Origin: Halomonas sp. HAL1
Lineage (GTDB): Bacteria; Pseudomonadota; Gammaproteobacteria; Pseudomonadales; Halomonadaceae
Length of the DNA: 64,000 nucleotides
Direction: 5' to 3'
NCBI RefSeq assembly: GCF_030544485.1
Contig: NZ_CP130610.1
Span: forward strand, 3,472,001 to 3,536,000
Position 1 is the first letter of the stretch; each line of letters starts with the position of its first letter. A program made the translations under genes and the position numbers. This document shows positions 18,905 to 29,500 of the stretch, one piece after another. The notes below the pieces were generated by a model. That model ran no database searches. It had not been told where the DNA came from and saw only the letters and a list, made by a program, of their open reading frames with translations.

Positions 18905-21034
18905 ATGGACTTACTAGTGAAAATAGCAGCTCTAACGAGACTCAAGGAGGGCGCCAAAAAAAAACATAGCGCTCATAATGTTCCGCTCTGTTTACAGGCG
19001 CGCTTTCATTCGCTTTTCACTCACCATCCAGATGGCATTTTTGAGCTTAAGCCCAACAACACCATCGTGCATTGCAATCCAGCCTCAAGTCTCATCACTG
19101 GTTTATCCGCCGAACAACTGGCTGGAAAAAACTTTGTCCAGCTTATTCACACCGACGACCGACCTGTAGCGGCAGCTGCCTTTAATGCAACACTTACAGG
19201 CCAGCAGCATCAACATTATCAAGCGTTTACCGCTAATAGCCAAGACGGCAAGGTCCAGTTTGAAGTCACCCATGTGCCGATTATTGCCGATAAGCAGATG
19301 ATAGGTGTCTATGCGATTTGCCGAGACATTACCCAGCACAAACAGGATGAAAGCGAACTCCGCCTACTCAAACGGGGTATTGAAGCCAGCCCCAATGGCG
19401 TGGTGATGGCAGATGCGACTCAGCCCCACTTACCGCTGGTCTACGTAAACAGTGCGTTTACCGATATTACCGGTTATAGCGCCGAAGAAGCGCTAGGGCG
19501 CAACTGTCGTTTCCTACAAGGCGAAGACTCTGATCCCATGGCGATAGAGGAAATTCGCCGCGCCATAGTTCAACAGCAAGATGTTCAAGTGTTGCTATGC
19601 AACTACCGTTTCGACGGCACCCTATTTTGGAACCAATTATCCATTAGCCCCGTGTTTAACAATTCAGGTGTCTGTACGCACTTTATAGGTATACAGCAAG
19701 ACATTACTCGACAGCGAGAACAAGAAGCGCGCTTAGCTTACCAAGCCGCCCACGACCCACTGACAGGGCTACCTAATTTAGGGGCTTTACAGGCGCGTCT
19801 TGAGCGCGCACTGCAAAGCTGTGTACAGCAGGGCCATAAACTGGCCCTGCTGCATATCGATTTAGACGATTTCAAGCCTATCAATGAAGCGCTTGGCCAT
19901 GGGTTAGGGGACGAATTACTTAAACTCGTTGCGCAGCGTTTATTGGATACCGCAACCGCGGGCGTTAATGTGGCTCGAATGTCTAGCGACGAGTTTATAG
20001 TGCTGTTAGCACCTTACCAAAACGAACAGGAAGTGATTGCTTTAACCGATCATTTATTAGCAGCCCTTGCTCAGCCATTTATGCTTGGTCGACACCGCTT
20101 GCATATCAGTGCAAGTATTGGTATTGCTTCGAATAAAGGTAGCGTCACTCAGGCGCATGACCTACTCCATCACGCCAGTCTCGCGATGGATGATGCCAAA
20201 CGCCAGGGACGTAATACATGGCAATGGTACTGCGGTGATACTATCGACAATGTCGCCGAGCACGTTGTTATCAGGCGAGAGTTACAAGAAGCCATACAAA
20301 CTGGGCAACTTGAAGCGTATTATCAGCCCATCGTTGACGCTGCTAGCGGCATCATCCGCAGCGTAGAGACGCTTATTCGTTGGCATCACCCCACCAAAGG
20401 CTTAGTGCCACCAAGCGTGTTTATACCGATTGCCGAGCAAACAGGGCAAATTATTGCCATTGGCCGCTGGGTCTTGGAGCGCGCCTGCCATGATATTGCC
20501 GCGCTTAATGTGGGTCGTGATCAGCCTCTCACGGTAGCGGTTAATATTTCGCCAGTACAGTTTCGTCGTAATGGCTTTTTGGATGGAATTAAAGCAGCGC
20601 TTAAGGCCAGCGGCTTACCCCCCGAGTTACTAGAACTTGAAGTAACAGAAGGCACCTTAATGACCAATACTGACCAAGCCATTGCGCTACTCAACGAAGT
20701 ACGTGCTCTGGGCATTAGCGTTGCGCTGGATGATTTCGGCACTGGCTTTTCTAGTCTCAGCTATTTACGCGATCTACCCATCAGTAAGGTGAAACTCGAC
20801 ATTCTATTTATTCGAGGAATTTCACAAAACACTAAAAATGCGGCTATCGTGCAAGGCGTTATAACCATGGCGCATCACCTAAACTTAGCGGTAGTCGCGG
20901 AAGGCATTGAAACACGCGAAGAGCACATGGATCTGCGGCAACGTCAGTGCGACTTATTACAAGGGTTCTTGTTCTCCAAACCTATGCCATTTGAGATGTT
21001 AAAGCGCTTACCTCGAACGCTTACGCCACCTTAA
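18905..21034 (+). CDS. PAS-PAS-GGDEF-EAL cyclic-di-GMP phosphodiesterase (degenerate GGDEF)
   Basis: About 709 residues, no membrane segment, probably cytosolic. Order: PAS 1 (about 35-145, FHSLFTHHPDGIFELKPNN), PAS 2 (about 155-275, with the LOV/PAS-like GRNCRFLQGED), GGDEF-like (about 285-445) and EAL (about 450-705). The GGDEF signature reads SSDEF, so cyclase activity is unlikely and the domain may be regulatory. The EAL domain keeps ETLIRW, the Asp pair in LDDFGTGFSSLSYL, the Lys in SKVKLD and EGIET, so c-di-GMP hydrolysis is expected. GRNCRFLQG resembles the flavin-cysteine motif of LOV domains. ATG 18905 is used; TTG 18893 and GTG 18917 are alternatives and none has a clear ribosome-binding site. 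Confidence 0.88.
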   Translation: MDLLVKIAALTRLKEGAKKKHSAHNVPLCLQARFHSLFTHHPDGIFELKPNNTIVHCNPASSLITGLSAEQLAGKNFVQLIHTDDRPVAAAAFNATLTGQQHQHYQAFTANSQDGKVQFEVTHVPIIADKQMIGVYAICRDITQHKQDESELRLLKRGIEASPNGVVMADATQPHLPLVYVNSAFTDITGYSAEEALGRNCRFLQGEDSDPMAIEEIRRAIVQQQDVQVLLCNYRFDGTLFWNQLSISPVFNNSGVCTHFIGIQQDITRQREQEARLAYQAAHDPLTGLPNLGALQARLERALQSCVQQGHKLALLHIDLDDFKPINEALGHGLGDELLKLVAQRLLDTATAGVNVARMSSDEFIVLLAPYQNEQEVIALTDHLLAALAQPFMLGRHRLHISASIGIASNKGSVTQAHDLLHHASLAMDDAKRQGRNTWQWYCGDTIDNVAEHVVIRRELQEAIQTGQLEAYYQPIVDAASGIIRSVETLIRWHHPTKGLVPPSVFIPIAEQTGQIIAIGRWVLERACHDIAALNVGRDQPLTVAVNISPVQFRRNGFLDGIKAALKASGLPPELLELEVTEGTLMTNTDQAIALLNEVRALGISVALDDFGTGFSSLSYLRDLPISKVKLDILFIRGISQNTKNAAIVQGVITMAHHLNLAVVAEGIETREEHMDLRQRQCDLLQGFLFSKPMPFEMLKRLPRTLTPP

Positions 21035-21140
21035 AAAGTGGCTGATAACTAACCTCTCTATAAACGTCATACCTTATTTCTATAACATACCAAACTGGTT
21101 GTCTTGCCAAGGCGGCCTATTTCCAGACAGGAAAGACTCC

Positions 21141-23138
21141 GTGCCACTGCGCCGCTTACACACTCGCCTTCTGTTAGCCGTTATCATACCGTTGGTAATG
21201 GTATCGGCGATGCTTTTTCCTATTTTCAATGTGCATATGGAAATGCGCTTAGACAGCCTGCGTGCCAAGGCCGATGACGTGCTGAAAATCGGCCAAGAAG
21301 CCTTGACCCATGATATCAGTGAAAGTATTAACTATACGCTCGCCATTGCTGAAACGCCCGGCATTAGGCAGTACCTAACGGTACAAAGCTTGCCATCCTT
21401 AAGCGACCAACAATATGCACTTAGCGACATATCGCAGCTCTCCCATTTTTTAAACACCCTGATCAGCCACTACCCACGGTCTACTAAGCTGGTCGTGATC
21501 GATAACCAAGGCCGCGAGGTGCTGCGCGCGCCCAGTGACGTTGAGACAGGATCGCGTATAGCAGGTAATAACCACTCTAAAACCGACTACTTCAAAGAAG
21601 CCGCCAAACTGTTACCGCGCGAACTGTATATCTCGCCACCTGGGCATAATTTGCAGTACGAGCTGTATGACAACGATCAGGCTCCGACGGTAAACGTCGC
21701 CACCCCCATTTTTGATGCCACGGGTGAACGACTTGGCGTGGTACTGCTTAGCCTTAACTGGCATTACCTTACCCACTCCCTGCAGCAAGCCATGCTGCTT
21801 GAACAAGATGCTAATACCATTCTGATCGACGCCCAAGGTCGCTGGCTTCTCAACGTGGCCTTCCCAGAGCTAGGAGCCACGGCCTTTGGGGATAATTTCG
21901 CGACTCTTGCGCCCCAATACTGGCACGTTATGCAGCAACGTAGTGAAGGGTTCGCCTCTATCAACAATCATTTATTACGTTTTCAAACTGAAGATATACG
22001 CACCCATCGCAACCGCAGCTTAGCGGGTACCATATTCAGTGAAAACATCTACTCGCCCTGGAAAATAGGTGTAATGCTCCCTCTACCCACTTGGCGCACG
22101 CTGATCGAAGAAGAGCTCACAGTGCTCTGGTTTCTATTACTGAGTTACGGCTTCGCAGTGGCATGTGGGATATTTTGGGCCTTCAGCAGCCATCGTCAAC
22201 GCAAATTACGCGAAGACGCTCAGCGCCACGCGCTGGAAGTAAGCGACCTGTATGAAAATGCCCCTTGCGGCTATCACTCGCTTGATCAATCTGGGCGCGT
22301 AGTCAACATGAACCGCACCGAGCTTGCCTGGCTTGGCTACTCTTCCAAGGAAGCTATCGGTCTTATTGATTATCGAGAGTTCATTACGCCGGAAACCCGT
22401 GAACAGTTTGAACAAGCTTTCCAAAACGTAAAAGACAATCAAACTGGCAGCGCAGAATGTAGCCTATTAACGCGTAACGGCGAGCAGCGCCACGTGATGA
22501 TCCAAGCCTCGGCCTATTATCGAAACGGTCAATTTGTACACACTCGCGCGACGGTGTTCGACCTTACCGAGCGTAAACAGCTTGAAGAAAAATTACATGC
22601 ACAAGCCATGACCGATCCATTAACGGGCGTGTTTAACCGACGTTACTTACAAGCCCAAGCAACAATTGAAATGTCACGGGCGCGACGCCAAAACCACCCC
22701 ATAGCGCTTATCGCGATAGATATTGACCACTTTAAACGCATCAACGATGAATATGGTCATGATGTAGGTGACGAGGTACTGAAAAACTTCACGCAAATAG
22801 TGAGTGATCTGCTTCGCCAAGAAGACTTACTGTGCCGGGTGGGGGGGGAAGAGTTTGCGGTGTTGCTCCCCAACACCGCAATTGAGCAGGCTCAGCAGGT
22901 GGCCGAGCGAATTCGTATCTCTATTGAACAGGCGACCACCACTGTTGAATATGAAGACACGCAACAAGCGCTCAAAGTCACGGCATCATTGGGTGTGACC
23001 CCGATTCATGCCCGAGAAAAATCGTTAAAACCTGCGCTCAAAAGAGCGGACATAGGGCTATATGAAGCAAAAGAAAACGGCCGTAATCAAGTAGTTATCT
23101 ATACCGAGAGCGTCTCCACATCAAAACCAACAACTTGA
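21141..23138 (+). CDS. Membrane-bound PAS-GGDEF diguanylate cyclase
   Basis: About 665 residues. Order: N-terminal membrane helix (about 8-30), a large periplasmic sensor of Cache type (about 35-330), second helix (LWFLLLSYGFAVACGIFW), PAS (about 370-495) and GGDEF (about 500-660). The cyclase site reads VGGEEF, with DIDHFKRINDEYGHDVGD intact, so synthesis of c-di-GMP from GTP is expected. An inhibitory I-site RQED sits five residues before GGEEF. GTG at 21141 is chosen because AGGAAAG (21129-21135) lies just upstream; the frame opens earlier at TTG 21099. It follows the PDE gene by 106 bases in the same direction, making a cyclase/phosphodiesterase pair. Confidence 0.9.
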   Translation: MPLRRLHTRLLLAVIIPLVMVSAMLFPIFNVHMEMRLDSLRAKADDVLKIGQEALTHDISESINYTLAIAETPGIRQYLTVQSLPSLSDQQYALSDISQLSHFLNTLISHYPRSTKLVVIDNQGREVLRAPSDVETGSRIAGNNHSKTDYFKEAAKLLPRELYISPPGHNLQYELYDNDQAPTVNVATPIFDATGERLGVVLLSLNWHYLTHSLQQAMLLEQDANTILIDAQGRWLLNVAFPELGATAFGDNFATLAPQYWHVMQQRSEGFASINNHLLRFQTEDIRTHRNRSLAGTIFSENIYSPWKIGVMLPLPTWRTLIEEELTVLWFLLLSYGFAVACGIFWAFSSHRQRKLREDAQRHALEVSDLYENAPCGYHSLDQSGRVVNMNRTELAWLGYSSKEAIGLIDYREFITPETREQFEQAFQNVKDNQTGSAECSLLTRNGEQRHVMIQASAYYRNGQFVHTRATVFDLTERKQLEEKLHAQAMTDPLTGVFNRRYLQAQATIEMSRARRQNHPIALIAIDIDHFKRINDEYGHDVGDEVLKNFTQIVSDLLRQEDLLCRVGGEEFAVLLPNTAIEQAQQVAERIRISIEQATTTVEYEDTQQALKVTASLGVTPIHAREKSLKPALKRADIGLYEAKENGRNQVVIYTESVSTSKPTT

Positions 23139-23139
23139 C

Positions 23140-23502
23140 GCTGCTCACAGGATAATTTCAATCCAATCCTGTGGATAAGCTCACGCCCCCCATCAATCGA
23201 TGCCTGCTAGAAAGCGATGCCTAAGCGTTCGGCTTCTGCACGCCGCCCCTCATGAACATCTATATCTAACGCTTCACGACTGGCCAAATGCCAGCAGCAA
23301 AACCAAGACATATCACTGGGTGCTGAGTTTGCCAGTCCCATTTATAGTGAATATACAGTCCTTCAAAGAGCGCTCCGCGACCTTCAAACAGGCAGCGTAA
23401 AGTATCTAGCAGCAGGCTTTTACCAAACCGTCGCGGGCGTGTGGCTGTTAACTGCAAGGTGAACCCTTGCCGTGTCGACTTGCATGGACTGGACAGATGC
23501 AC
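23140..23502 (-). pseudogene. Decayed AAA-ATPase-like (PF09820-type) gene fragment
   Basis: From 23502 the minus strand encodes TRPRRFGKSLLLDTLRCLFE and ALFEGLYIHYKWDWQTQHPV, which is the Walker-A-like core of the predicted AAA-ATPase family usually fused to a DUF1703 nuclease-like domain. Near 23285 the frame shifts by one; the continuation SREALDIDVHEGRRAEAERL then meets a TAG at 23207-23209 and goes on with family-like RELIHRIGLK into the 3' end of the cyclase gene. No start region, Walker B or C-terminal domain remains. The intact gene would be about 500 residues, so this is a truncated, frameshifted relic. Domain recognition is by eye. Confidence 0.7.
23146..23173. repeat. Perfect 8-bp inverted repeat after the diguanylate cyclase gene
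   Basis: CACAGGAT (23146-23153) pairs with ATCCTGTG (23166-23173) around a 12-base loop, 8 bases past the cyclase stop. No T run follows on either strand, so it is at best a weak terminator or an mRNA 3' stabiliser. Confidence 0.5.
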
Positions 23503-23506
23503 GTTA

Positions 23507-23545
23507 CCAACCGCCGAATTCCCGAAAGAATTCGACGGTGGTTGG
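23507..23545. repeat. Imperfect inverted repeat downstream of tpsA
   Basis: CCAACC-GCCGAATT (23509-23520) pairs, with bulges, with AATTCGACGGTGGTTGG (23529-23545). It lies 18 bases past the tpsA stop on the minus strand. There is no T run. It may be the 3' end structure of the tpsBA transcript or a junction left by the event that destroyed the neighbouring ATPase gene. Confidence 0.45.
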
Positions 23546-23562
23546 AGTCGCCCCGGGTGGAG

Positions 23563-26500
23563 TTAGGGGCTAAAGTGCCATTCTTCTTCGTTGTCAGAGT
23601 CTTGCTGGAAACCCAGCGAAGATGGCGTGGTCAGGTTCTGATAGATGAGGTGCGGAAAGACGGTCGACGGGAAGATCAGATCCGCGACGAACTGTGAATC
23701 TTCGGTGAACTTACCACCCAGGGTTCGCCCATTTACCGAGATCCGCGCATCGTTGCTGGCGTTTTTCACCAAGTACCCGACGTCCAGGTCTTGGGGGGAA
23801 GTCAGGTTGAACTGAACCTGGCTACCATCCAGGGAGCCACTGCTGTCAGCATTGCTCTTTAAGGAATTACCTTCCAGGGTAATCAGTCCACCGGTCAGCT
23901 TGCTGCTGGTAGTGATCTCATTCACCGTCAACACGTCACCAGCGTGATATTCCACGTTAGTGATGGCGAAGGTTTGCGCGTCACTCGTCATGGTCACGTC
24001 ACCCTCACCGTAGACACTGGCGTAGCTGGCGCTGAAGATATCACCCTCCTGCACTACATCGCCACCGGCGCGCAGGGACACGCCCCCGCCGTTGACAGTG
24101 CCCGGTAGATTCAGGTCACCATCGGTGGTAAGACCGATATTGCCCTTGCCGATCAGGTCGAATACGGTAAGCGGATCGCTGCTGCCGTTGTTGATGTAGA
24201 CACCGCCGCTGCCGCCGTTGGCCGCCAGGGAAGAGACGCGTACGTCCAGCGGATCGCTAGCGCGGGCAATGCCCTGTGCGGCGGCGATCCGAAGCAGACT
24301 GGCGACGATGTTATTGGCGTCGCCGTTACCGTCAAGGATCGAACCGCCCTCAGCGAACAGCATCACTGCGTTACCTGGGCTGAGCGCTTTCACCTGGTTT
24401 ACGGTCAGGTTGCCGGTGGCAGTGCTCACCTTAACATTGCCATTGGCGGCGCTGGCGTCGAGACCGGCTAGGCCATCCTGTTCGGCGATGTCGATGTCGC
24501 CGTCACCACTGACACTAGCGTCGATACGGTTGGCGCGGGTATCGATGGCGCCGCCCGCACCGATGCCATTGGCCGAGGCCAGAGTGACGCTGTCTCCGCG
24601 CACATGGGTAGTGGCGTCGTTGTCGTTGGCCAAGCCGCCATCAGCGGCGCTCAGGCTCACATCACCGTCGGCACGAATGTCACCGAGGGTGGCATCACCA
24701 CCATGCACGGCTACCGCAATCTCGCCATCACCAGTGCGCAAGGTGTTCAGTGCCACGTTACCGGTCTGGTCGAGGCGAATATCGCCGTTGTTGGTCATCG
24801 CCGTCAGGTCGGCGGCGTTCAGACTGAGCGCGCCGTTGGCACCAATGCCGTTAATGGCATTTAGAGCCACATTGCGGCTATCGATGCTGCCCTCGCCAGC
24901 AGCCGCGATGGCACCACCGGAGGTCAGCCTCACTCCGTGCTCACCCGGCGCGGCCACCCGGCCGATACCCAGATCACCGCCGGCGTCGACATTAATGTCG
25001 CCGTCCACGGTGCTCGCCTGGTTCAGCGCAAGTGCGTTTTGGTTGGTCAGGTCAATATCACCGCTGCCGCTGACGTTCAGGCTGGCGCTAGCCAGGTTCG
25101 CGTTCAAATCAATACCGTCCACAGCGCTCGCTGTAAGGTCGTCGGCACTCAGCGAACCTCTTACCCCAGTACTGATAACCCCGGCGCTGTTCAGAACCGT
25201 GTCGCCTTTCACCGCGAGATTATCGATGTTTAGATCATCTCCGGTGGTGAGATGTGCATCGCCATTGGCCAGCTTGGCATCCTTCACGGTCAAGGCATCG
25301 GCCTCAACCATATAAAGGTCGCCGCTACCAGTGATGGTGGCGTACAGGTTGCCCACTCTGGTTTTTAGACCGGAGAGCGCGGAACCGATGCTCCTGGCGG
25401 TGCTAAGGAACAGGTTCTGCCCGGTAACGTTCTCGCTGACTGCGTCGCTGGCGTTGATACCGCCCATGTTGCTGGTTAGAGTCACGTCACCGCCAGCCTG
25501 AGACCGAGTCAGGTTGATGTCACCATCGGTAGTCATCGTTACATCGCCATCAGCGGCAACCAGACTGCCGGTGGCCATGTCGATACCGCCCTGCCCGCCA
25601 TTCACGGTCAAGTCGCTATCGCTGGCCAGGTGCGTGATTTTCACGCCGTTAACGGCATCCAGACCCACAGCACCCGCGGCGCTAGCAGTGCTGGAGCCGG
25701 ACTGGGCGATAGCACCATTGAGGGCGGCCATAGCCAGTGTGCCGGTGGTGGCGGTCAGATTATGATCGGCCTGATTAATGGCGCCCCCAGCGCTCAGGCC
25801 CATATTGCCCTGGGCGGTGGCGCTGCCGCGCGTTAGATCGATGTCGCCGCTGGAGGCCACCAGCGATAGGTCGCCATTACCTGCTTCAGCCACAGTATCA
25901 GTGAGGCTAACATCAGTAGCCGCGGTCATCGATAGGTCGGAACCGGCAGTGGCGCTAGCGTTATCCAGATCGATATCGGCAGCAGCCGCGTCAACCGTCA
26001 TACCGGTAGCGGCGCTGAGCACGCTATCAGTGACCGCAACTCGATTGCCCGCGCCCAGATCCATCTTGCCGTTTTGAGCCAGCAACGTGCTCTGCTCAAT
26101 CACCGTTAAATCGCCGGTCTCGGCGGTAGCGGTCAGGTCACCATGGGCAGTGCCGTGAGAGGCGCTGTCCAGGGTGATATCAGAGCCTGCGGTGAGGCTC
26201 AGGTCGCCGGCTTGCGCGGTGACAGTGCTGCCCACGCTATCGCCATCGTTGCTAGTGTCAGTCAGCGTGATCTCACCATCGGCATCCAGGGTCAGATCAG
26301 TGGCGGCAGTAACAATGCTGTCGTCAAGCACGATGTCGGCAGCATCGGCGGTCATGGTGACCGCCGCACCGGCGGTGGCCTCGCTGCCGGTCATCGCCAC
26401 ACCGTTACCAGCGTCCAGATCCATTTGGCCGCTTTGCGAGGAGGCAGTGCTGTCGGTCAAGGCAATGTCATCGCCCGCCTTGGCGGTCAGATCGCCCTGG

Positions 26501-29500
26501 GCCTTGGCATGGCTGTGATCTAGCGTGATGTCGCCATCGGTGGCGGTGAGATCCATGGCACCAGCTATGGCGGTGGCAATGGATTGGGACAGGCTGACAT
26601 CGGTAGCCGCAGTCATCGCCAGGTCGGAACCGGCGGTGGCTTGGCTGTTGTTCAGCGCGATGTCAGCGTCGCTGGCATCTACGCTCATGGACGTCGCGGC
26701 AGTGGCGCTGGAGTCGGTGAACGCAACCCGGTTGCCCGCGTCCAGATCCATTTGACCGGTCTGGGCATTGAGCAGGCTGCTTTCGATCAACGTGAGGTCG
26801 CCGGATTGGGCATTGGCGCTCAGGTTATCTCGGGCAACCACTGTGGAGGCGCCTTCCAGGCCGATGCTGTCGGCGGCGGTCAGCGTGGCATCGCCGCCTT
26901 GCGCGGTGACATGGCTGTTATCCAGCATCATATCCGCGTCAGCGGCGTTGGTGCCAGCGGCCAGCGTTACGTTGCTTGCGGCGGTGGCGTTGGAATCGGT
27001 GAAGGCGAGGTTCTGGCCGGCGGTGCCGGTCAGGTTACCGCCGCTGCTGGCGTCGCTCTGGTTCAAGGTGACGTCGCCGCTAGTGCCTGTCAGCGTCATA
27101 TCGTCGCCAGCGGTGGCGCTGGAGTCGGCCAGGCTAACGGTGGTACTGGCGGTCAGATCCGCGGTGGTACCGGCGTTGATGTCGCTGCCGTTGCTCAGGG
27201 CCACGTCACCGTTTTGCGCGGTCATCGTCAGGGTAGCGTTGTCGGCATCGGCACTGGAGTGATCCAGAGCCACGCCTTTGCCGGCGGTGATCGCCAGATG
27301 CTGACCTGCGTAGGCAGAGCTGTCAGTCAGGGTCACATCGCCGACGTTACCGGTCAGGCTCAGGTCGCCACTGTTGGCGTCGGCACTGGACGTATCCAGA
27401 CTAACGTCGGTGCCTGCGGTCATCGCCAGGTCGGTACCAGCGGTGGCTTGGCTGTTGTTCAGCGCGATGTCAGCGTCGCTGGCATCTACGCTCATGGACG
27501 TCGCAGCAGTGGCGCTGGAGTCGGTGAACGCAACCCGGTTGCCCGCGTCCAGATCTATTTGACCGGTCTGGGCATTGAGCAGGCTGCTTTCGATCAACGT
27601 CAGGTCGCCGGATTGGGCATTGGCGCTCAGGTTATCTCGGGCAACCACTGTGGAGGCACCTTCCAGGCCGATGCTGTCGGCGGCAGTCAGCGTGGCATCG
27701 CCGCCTTGCGCGGTGACATGGCTGTTATCCAGCGTCATATCCGCGTCAGCGGCGTTGGTGCCAGCGGCCAGCGTTACGTTGCTTGCGGCGGTGGCGTTGG
27801 AATCGGTGAAAGCGAGGTTCTGGCCGGCGGTGCCGGTCAGGTTACCGCCGCTGCTGGCGTTGCTCTGGTTCAGTGTAACGTCACCGCTGGTGCCAGTGAG
27901 ATCCATATCACCGCCAATAGCGTTGGCAGTGGAGTGATCCAAGCTGACGTCGGTGCCAGCGGTCATTGCCAGGTTATTACCGGCAGTGGCGGTGGCGTTG
28001 TCCAGATCAATGTCAGCGTCGAGAGCATCCACTGCGAGGTCGGTGGCGGCGCTCAAGGTACTGTCGGTGATGCTGGCGCGGTTGCCCGCGTCCAGATCCA
28101 TTTTGCCAGACTGCGCCAGCAGCAAGCTTTGCTGGATCACCGTCAGGTCACCGGTTATGGCCCTGGCGGTGACGTCGCCGTTAGCCACGCCACTGGAGGC
28201 GCTGTCCAGTGCAATATTGTCGCCAGCAGCCAGGCTCAAGTTCCCCGTCTGAGCAGTCAACGTGCTGCCAGTAGTATTCGGATCATCGCTGTGGGTCAAG
28301 GTGATATCGGAGCCAGCGTCCAGAGACAAATCGCTACCGGCAGTGGCATGGCTGTTATTCAGCGCAATGTCAGCATCAACGGCGTCCACGCTCATAGACG
28401 TGGCAGCAGTGGCGCTGGAGTCGGTGAACGCAACCCGGTTGCCCGCGTCCAGATCTATTTGACCGGTCTGGGCATTGAGCAGGCTGCTTTCGATCAACGT
28501 CAGGTCGCCGGATTGGGCATTGGCGCTCAGGTTATCTCGGGCAACCACTGTGGAGGCGCCTTCCAGGCCGATGCTGTCGGCGGCGGTCAGCGTGGCATCG
28601 CCGCCTTGCGCGGTGACATGGCTGTTATCCAGCGTCATATCCGCGTCAGCGGCGTTGGTGCCAGCGGCCAGCGTTACGTTGCTTGCCGCGGTGGCGTTGG
28701 AATCGGTGAAAGCGAGGTTCTGGCCGGCGGTGCCGGTCAGGTTACCGCCGCTGCTGGCGTTGCTCTGGTTCAGTGTAACGTCACCGCTGGTGCCAGTGAG
28801 ATCCATATCACCGCCAATAGCGTTGGCAGTGGAGTGATCCAAGCTGACGTCGGTGCCAGCGGTCATTGCCAGGTTATTACCGGCAGTGGCGGTGGCGTTG
28901 TCCAGATCAATGTCAGCGTCGAGAGCATCCACTGCGAGGTCGGTGGCGGCGCTCAAGGTACTGTCGGTGATGCTGGCGCGGTTGCCCGCGTCAAGATCCA
29001 TTTTGCCAGACTGCGCCAGCAGCAAGCTTTGCTGGATCACCGTCAGGTCACCGGTTACGGCCCTGGCGGTGACGTCGCCGTTAGCCACGCCACTGGAGGC
29101 GCTGTCCAGTGCAATATTGTCGCCAGCAGCCAGGCTCAGGTTCCCCAGCTGGGCAGTCAACGTGCTGCCAGTAGTATGCGGATCATCGCTGTGGGTCAGG
29201 GTGATATCGGAGCCAGCGTTCAGAGACAAATCGCTACCGGCGTTGGCATGGCTGTTATTCAGCGCAATGTCAGCGTCAACGGCATCAACGCTCATAGACG
29301 TGGCAGCGGTGGCGCTTGAGTCGGTGAACGCAACCCGGTTGCCCGCGTCGAGATCCATCTGGCCGGTTTGCGCGGCCAGGGTACTGTTCTCGATCAGCGT
29401 CAGATCGCCGGATTTAGCATCGGCGCTCAGGTTATCGCGGGCAGCGACTGTAGAGGCGCCTTCCAGGCTGATACTGTCGGCGGCGGACAGGGTGGCGTCG

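Noticed and set aside
23563..24500. Possible contact-dependent inhibition (CdiA) toxin end with immunity gene
   Set aside because: The TpsA C-terminus has no VENN-type motif, no toxin-like domain and no small immunity ORF downstream; only the ATPase relic follows.
26584..29319. 911-codon plus-strand open frame opposite tpsA, and dozens of similar frames between 24218 and 36615
   Set aside because: These are mirror frames of the GC-rich, repetitive tpsA. Their translations repeat in step with the tpsA repeat and have no domain or ribosome-binding site.
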